Below, piece after piece: positions 13,968 to 18,020 of a DNA stretch of 18,020 bases (positions within the stretch are counted from its first letter, which is position 1; each line of letters begins with the position of its first letter). The stretch lies in NCBI GenBank assembly GCA_964609375.1, contig CAZSSA010000049.1, positions 1 to 18,020 on the forward strand, written 5' to 3'. Below the pieces are notes generated by a model, which saw only the letters and a program-made list of their open reading frames with translations, was not told where the DNA came from and ran no database searches. Both the position numbers and the translations under genes were made by a program. The DNA is from CAZDUS01 sp964609375 (GTDB taxonomy: Bacteria > Verrucomicrobiota > Kiritimatiellia > CAIKKV01 > CAITUY01).

Positions 13968-16760
13968 CTATCGGTTCTTATAGTCAGCCAGGCGTTTACG
14001 GGCTTCCTCGAGTTGGGGTTGATCCTTGAGGTCGGTCGAGGCCAGCATTTCGTTTAATGTTTCGATGGCCTTTTGGTAGAGGCGGAGTCTAGCCAGACAA
14101 TCGGCACGGGCCAGATAGGCCTTGGCCGTCCATTCCCGATATTGGCTGTAAAGGAGATAGATGCGTTCAAAATAGGCCGATGCCTCCTCGAAATTGCGCT
14201 GCAGACGGGAGCATTCGCCACGACCATAGAGGGCGGCAGGCCACAGGGCGCCACGCCATTCGCGGACACCGAGGATGGCCTTGTAGCAGTTATCGGCTTC
14301 CGTGTAGTTGTTCTGCTTGATGTAGAGGTCGCCGAGCAGGAGGAGAGCGTCTGCCGCCTCTGAACTGGTGGCGAAAACTTCACGGATGACCGTCAGGTGT
14401 TTGATGGCTGTTTTGTACTCCTGATTCGCGATAGCCACCTTGGCAAGGTACATCCGTGCGGACAGGGCATAGTCGGTTTCCGTGAAGTCCTTGATGATGG
14501 TTTCGGCCACCTTGATGGCGAGATTGGTGTCGCTCCGTTTTTCCGCGGTATCCAGCATGAGTTCCATGACGCCGGCGCCAGCCAAGGGGAGGTTATCCAC
14601 GCGGACGATATCATTAAGAACGGTTGAGCGTTGCTCGTTGGAGAGATCCGGGTGATAGAGAAGCAGTCGTTTCAGGCGTAAGGCGAGGGCGTCTTTCTTT
14701 TCCTTCTTGGATTGATCCAGCAGGCGCAACATGGAACCCCAGGCGGCCTTGGAAATTTCCGGGGTGGCGGCGCGGGTGCGACCGATCCACTCCTCGACGA
14801 TGAGGTCGATGCCGAGGGCTTTGCGATCCACGCCGTACTTGGCGATTCCTTCCTGGAAGAATTCCAGTGCGCCCTTCTGCTCGCCCAATGTCCACATGGA
14901 TTTCCCGATCCAGAACATGGCCATGGGGATATTGGAGCCGTCGCGATTCAGGTTGATGTAGTCCTGCATGAACGCGATAATTCCCTTGAAGTCGGCGAGT
15001 TCCTCCATGATTTCCACTGACCGGAAGGCGCAGTGGTTGTAAAACTCAATGTTGATTTCGTAGTTGCGGACCTGCTTGTAGCGGAGGACGGCCTTGGCAG
15101 GTTCGCCGAGCGCGCCGGAAATGTCGCCCAGCATCATGTAGGCTTCGCCGCAGAGTTTGTTCTTGGGGTACTTCTCAAGGAATCCCGTCAGCATGGGTTC
15201 AGCGGATTCGAATTTGCTTTGAGCGAACTCGCACACCGCCCGGCGGAATGTGGCGTCCTCAAGGTAGGGGGAATTGGCGTACCGGGAGATGACCTTGTCG
15301 AATTCAAGAGCGGCTTCGTCAAATTTGCGATCGAACATGAGTGCCATTCCGATCCAGTAGGTGGCATCCGCCTCGCGGGGATTATCCGGGAAATTGTCGT
15401 TCAGCTTGCGGAGCCAGGTGACGGCGTCAAGATACTTTTCTTCCATGAACGAGGCATAGCCAAGCAAGTACATGCATTCGGACGCTTGTTTGTGTTTGGG
15501 GCTAACCTGCAGTGCCTTGGTAAGGATTGTGATGACGTTGGGCCAGTCCTCCTGTTTGGCATACATCTGGCCGACCATGATGGAGACATCATCGTAATAT
15601 TCACCGCCGGGGTATTTCTCCATGTATAGGAGCCCGATTTCGACCGCTTGAGTCCACGGTTGGAGGCGGACGGCGCATTCGAAGGCGAAGTATAAGGCTT
15701 CGTTGGCCTTGGGTTCACCGGCGATATCGTGTAGATGGAGGAAGACATCCCGGGCTTCGCGGAAGCGGCGGATTTCCATGTAAGCCCTGGCCATCCGGAA
15801 AAAGAGTTCGGTATCGTAATTTTCAACCTGGGCAAGGGCTTTGATTTCATTTTCGAGTTCGCCGATCTGCTCCTGAAGGCGAAGCAGCGTTCGCGGGTTT
15901 TCCACAGAGCGTTTAAGGCGTTCAGCGCGTTTTTGAAGCATGTCGAGATATTGCTGGCTGCGGGCGGTAAGGACATCGTGGGGATAAACCAAACGATAGA
16001 TCCAGAGGGCGTCACGGTATTTCTCGTCCGCGAAGAGATCGTCACCCGCTTCGAGCGCCGCCATGTTGAGCGCAACACTGCGGGAGGCGAAAGAGCCGGG
16101 AACGAGGAGATAGGGGATGAGACGGTAGACTTTGTCGACCTCCATCTGTTTCAGGTAAGCCGTAGTGAGGAGCGAAGCCGCCCAGTTCTTGCGCCCCATG
16201 TCCGGAGCGGTGGAGTAGAGTTTCTGCATGACCGGGATGGCTTTATCCCACTTGTCGAGGGCAAGGTAGCAGCGGGCCATGGATTGATAGACGTCGGCCT
16301 TCAGGTCGGGCGGTAATTGGTGCTTCTTGAGGGTATCGGCGTAGGATTTCAGGGCTTCGCCCAGTTGCTCCTCGAAGCGGTAGCAATCCCCTATATAGAC
16401 GGCGACTTCGGGGGTTCGTGTATTGGCGCGGTATTTCTTGAGGTAGATATTGAACACGTCGCGGGCTTCTGCAAAGTGACCCAGGAAGAAATGACAGGTG
16501 CCGAGATTGAAGTAAACGGTTTCCATCTGGGCAACGGTTTGTTCCTTGGTCTCCTTGCCAAACCAATCGACAAGTTGTTGCAGCAAACTGGCGGCTTCAT
16601 CAAAGGCGCCCTGGCTTAGCGCCAAGGACGCTTTCAGGCGGACGTCGCGCGGGGTGTCCTGAGCAAGGGCCGGGGAAGCAAGGATGAAAGAGAGGCAAGC
16701 AAGGGGAACGATGGCCATTAACGGCATACGTCTTCCAGATTGCACTGAGGACCACATCAT
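13968..16760 (-). CDS. Large secreted tetratricopeptide-repeat protein
   Basis: A 930-residue protein built almost wholly of TPR/Sel1-like helical pairs after a signal peptide (basic RR at 10-11, hydrophobic 12-30, likely cut after ALA at 33). Recurrent repeat cores include YFNLGTCHFFLGHFAEA, ATYWIGMALMFDRKFDEAA, ADALLLLGDLYIKQNNYTEA and AALYGRGECSRLQRNFEEA. This is the BamD/YbgF-like class of periplasmic TPRs that hold protein partners. A coiled-coil stretch (about 280-315, rich in Arg, Glu and Leu) interrupts the repeats. The start is ATGATG at 16760 or 16757 with no Shine-Dalgarno site; a later ATG at 16727 has GGAAG upstream but loses the basic N-region. It is the first gene of the envelope operon, divergent from the kinase. 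Confidence 0.9.
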   Translation of the reverse strand: MMWSSVQSGRRMPLMAIVPLACLSFILASPALAQDTPRDVRLKASLALSQGAFDEAASLLQQLVDWFGKETKEQTVAQMETVYFNLGTCHFFLGHFAEARDVFNIYLKKYRANTRTPEVAVYIGDCYRFEEQLGEALKSYADTLKKHQLPPDLKADVYQSMARCYLALDKWDKAIPVMQKLYSTAPDMGRKNWAASLLTTAYLKQMEVDKVYRLIPYLLVPGSFASRSVALNMAALEAGDDLFADEKYRDALWIYRLVYPHDVLTARSQQYLDMLQKRAERLKRSVENPRTLLRLQEQIGELENEIKALAQVENYDTELFFRMARAYMEIRRFREARDVFLHLHDIAGEPKANEALYFAFECAVRLQPWTQAVEIGLLYMEKYPGGEYYDDVSIMVGQMYAKQEDWPNVITILTKALQVSPKHKQASECMYLLGYASFMEEKYLDAVTWLRKLNDNFPDNPREADATYWIGMALMFDRKFDEAALEFDKVISRYANSPYLEDATFRRAVCEFAQSKFESAEPMLTGFLEKYPKNKLCGEAYMMLGDISGALGEPAKAVLRYKQVRNYEINIEFYNHCAFRSVEIMEELADFKGIIAFMQDYINLNRDGSNIPMAMFWIGKSMWTLGEQKGALEFFQEGIAKYGVDRKALGIDLIVEEWIGRTRAATPEISKAAWGSMLRLLDQSKKEKKDALALRLKRLLLYHPDLSNEQRSTVLNDIVRVDNLPLAGAGVMELMLDTAEKRSDTNLAIKVAETIIKDFTETDYALSARMYLAKVAIANQEYKTAIKHLTVIREVFATSSEAADALLLLGDLYIKQNNYTEADNCYKAILGVREWRGALWPAALYGRGECSRLQRNFEEASAYFERIYLLYSQYREWTAKAYLARADCLARLRLYQKAIETLNEMLASTDLKDQPQLEEARKRLADYKNR

Positions 16761-16826
16761 GAGGAGGACTATCCCAAATAAGCGCTTCTACAGATCGTTT
16801 TTTTTCCTTTTGACTGTGAACCCAAC

Positions 16827-16855
16827 TTCATACCCAAAAAAGGATTGCTACGCAA
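16827..16855 (-). promoter_or_regulatory. Possible promoter of the envelope operon
   Basis: On the minus strand TTGCGT (16855-16850), a 17-nt spacer and TATGAA (16832-16827) sit about 65 nt before the TPR gene start. Matches to sigma70 consensus are 3 of 6 and 4 of 6. This is the best candidate I can find in the spacer for the long operon. The -35 box abuts that of the kinase promoter. Confidence 0.35.
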
Positions 16856-16860
16856 GCGAT
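16844..16860. repeat. Imperfect inverted repeat between divergent promoters
   Basis: ATTGCT-ACGCA-AGCGAT has 6-bp arms with one mismatch. It covers the two proposed -35 boxes in the middle of the 155-bp kinase/TPR spacer. It could be an operator that controls both directions. The rest of the spacer (16761-16915) is AT-rich with runs of T and A and holds no recognisable gene. Confidence 0.3.
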
Positions 16861-16873
16861 TGTTTCCTATGAA
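16845..16873 (+). promoter_or_regulatory. Possible promoter of the Ser/Thr kinase gene
   Basis: TTGCTA (16845-16850), a 17-nt spacer and TATGAA (16868-16873), each matching 4 of 6 consensus bases, lie about 42 nt before the kinase GTG at 16916. The -10 box is identical to that proposed on the opposite strand. Confidence 0.4.
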
Positions 16874-16915
16874 GAAACCTTTAATGCATGGTTTATTGAT
16901 AGAAGAGAAATTATT

Positions 16916-17923
16916 GTGAAAAACCCTTCATTTAGATTGCCGAACGACCGTCAAACGCCTGAGCGTCATCTTGCGATTGTCAAAGGGACTGATAAGTTCC
17001 AATTGCCAGTGAAACCGGTGAAGTTGACGGTGAGCGGGGCATCGGGAGTCGCTTTGATCCCCCGGAGGGATTTGATGATGCCAAAGGATAGGGCGGATAA
17101 GGCTGTGGTGAAAGAGGTTAGCGAGAAGACGATGCCGTTCCGGTTTTTCAGCAAGCGCTACCAGTTACGCAAGCTTATTCCGGGTGGGCAGGCGCCTGTT
17201 TACAAAGCGTGGGATCGCGAATTGGAAATGGACGTGGTTCTCAAGTTCCTGCCGCCCAATTTCTTGCGCAGGAAAAAAGCGGCAGCGGACTTGAAGCGGG
17301 AGGCGGCGGTGGTGATGCGGATGGCGCACGAGAATATTGTCCGCCTGTTCAATGTGGATATTGAGAACGCCAAGCCATTCATCGTGATGGAGTATATTGA
17401 CGGGGAAACGTTGCGTATGATCCTGCAACGTGTGGGCGCTGTGTCGCTGGGGTCCATGGTTGGTATAGCAAGGGCAACGGTGAATGCGCTTGCGTATGCG
17501 CATGAGCGGAGTGTTTTGCACCGGGATATCAAGCTCGAGAACATCATGGTGACTTCCGATCGGGTACTCAAGGTGCTTGATTTTGGATCGGCGATGGCGG
17601 TTCAATCCCTTCCTGGGGATTATATTGAAGGAACCCCTGGGTATATGGCGCCTGAACAGGTTGATGGTGGTGTGGTGGACGGACGGGCGGATGTTTTCGG
17701 ATTGGGATCGGTGTTGTGGGAGCTGGTGACAGGGCGTCCCGCCTTTCCTGATCGTAAGGATCTGTTCCATATGTATGACCGGGCACCTGAGGGGGGAGGG
17801 GATATCCCCCCCGGTGTGAAAGCGGTATTGCTTAAAGCCATGGCGAAGCATTCCTCGGATCGATGGGTGACCATTGGGGAGTTTGGCAACGTGCTGAGTG
17901 TGGCCGCCGAAAAAGTTTTGTAA
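16916..17923 (+). CDS. Hanks-type Ser/Thr protein kinase, soluble
   Basis: A 335-residue kinase with an N-terminal extension of about 80 residues that is not part of the fold, then one kinase domain. Visible: an altered glycine loop LIPGGQAPVYKAWD (87-100), ATP lysine Lys110 in VVLKFL, helix-C Glu129 in KREAA, catalytic HRDIKLEN (202-209, Asp204), DFG (222-224), APE (245-247) and DVFGLGSVLWELVTGRPAF (259-277). All catalytic residues are present, so it should be active. No transmembrane helix, PASTA or other sensor domain follows, and the protein ends soon after the fold. The start is GTG at 16916 with only a weak AGAGAAA upstream; in-frame ATGs near 17071 and 17131 would trim the extension without touching the kinase fold. 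It diverges from the envelope operon; a regulatory link to it is inference. Confidence 0.93.
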   Translation: MKNPSFRLPNDRQTPERHLAIVKGTDKFQLPVKPVKLTVSGASGVALIPRRDLMMPKDRADKAVVKEVSEKTMPFRFFSKRYQLRKLIPGGQAPVYKAWDRELEMDVVLKFLPPNFLRRKKAAADLKREAAVVMRMAHENIVRLFNVDIENAKPFIVMEYIDGETLRMILQRVGAVSLGSMVGIARATVNALAYAHERSVLHRDIKLENIMVTSDRVLKVLDFGSAMAVQSLPGDYIEGTPGYMAPEQVDGGVVDGRADVFGLGSVLWELVTGRPAFPDRKDLFHMYDRAPEGGGDIPPGVKAVLLKAMAKHSSDRWVTIGEFGNVLSVAAEKVL

Positions 17924-17930
17924 TCCCATC

Positions 17931-17959
17931 TTTACAACCCAAGGGCAATCGGCTATACG
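17931..17959 (+). promoter_or_regulatory. Promoter of the tRNA-Ala gene
   Basis: TTTACA (17931-17936; 5 of 6 consensus), a 17-nt spacer and TATACG (17954-17959; 4 of 6) lie 16 nt before the tRNA. The position and spacing fit a sigma70 promoter for a stable RNA with a short 5' leader. Confidence 0.55.
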
Positions 17960-17975
17960 GTGCGTTCCTTTTCAA

Positions 17976-18020
17976 GGGGCGGTAGCTCAGTTGGTAGAGC
18001 ACCACGTTCGCAACGTGGGG
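17976..18020 (+). tRNA. tRNA-Ala (anticodon CGC), 3' part beyond the window
   Basis: The 5' acceptor strand GGGGCGG (17976-17982) is followed by T8-A9, then a D arm GCTC-AGTTGGTA-GAGC (17985-18000). The anticodon arm is CCACG-TTCGCAA-CGTGG (18002-18018), with a perfect 5-bp stem and a 7-nt loop whose positions 34-36 read CGC. That decodes GCG, alanine. The T arm and the 3' acceptor strand are cut off by the window end, so the G3-U70 identity pair cannot be checked. Confidence 0.9.

Overview
The window looks like chromosomal DNA of a Gram-negative-type bacterium. It encodes Sec signal peptides, a lipobox and an ExbB/ExbD inner-membrane motor, so two membranes are likely. A PVC-superphylum relative (Kiritimatiellota, Lentisphaerota or Verrucomicrobiota) or a similar deep lineage is my best guess. 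The reasons are the eukaryote/GBE1-type glycogen branching enzyme, the Hanks-type kinase, the long TPR proteins and the tandem ExbD genes. The phylum is inference; no 16S or other decisive marker is present. I see no mobile element, CRISPR array or phage gene.

Layout. From 16760 down to position 1 every gene lies on the minus strand, with gaps of at most about 80 nt and several stop/start overlaps. In transcription order: (1) an envelope block, 16760-7404: two secreted TPR proteins, ExbB, two ExbD proteins, a membrane-anchored von Willebrand A (VWA) protein, a small secreted protein, and a lipoprotein with PEGA and LecA-like domains; (2) a chaperone block, 7328-5224: a GrpE-like protein and a short, lid-less Hsp70; (3) a GBE1-type branching enzyme; (4) a translation/nucleoid block, 3039-1: proS, an HU/IHF-family gene and hisS, whose 3' end runs off the window.

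On the plus strand a soluble Ser/Thr protein kinase (16916-17923) diverges from the envelope block across a 155-bp spacer. In that spacer I can propose back-to-back promoters with overlapping -35 boxes. The kinase is followed by a good promoter and the first 45 nt of a tRNA-Ala(CGC), cut by the window end.

How the genes may work together. ExbB plus ExbD normally turn proton flow into mechanical work on a single-pass protein such as TonB. Here the downstream VWA protein has TonB topology and the TonB-type Ser-x-x-x-His pair in its only membrane helix, but a VWA domain replaces the TonB C-terminal domain. With the two periplasmic TPR proteins, the secreted protein and the lipoprotein, this makes a plausible proton-driven envelope machine resembling Tol-Pal or TonB with different output parts. 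This is the most interesting part of the window. The GrpE/Hsp70 pair may serve that machine or may only be a neighbour; the sequence does not decide.
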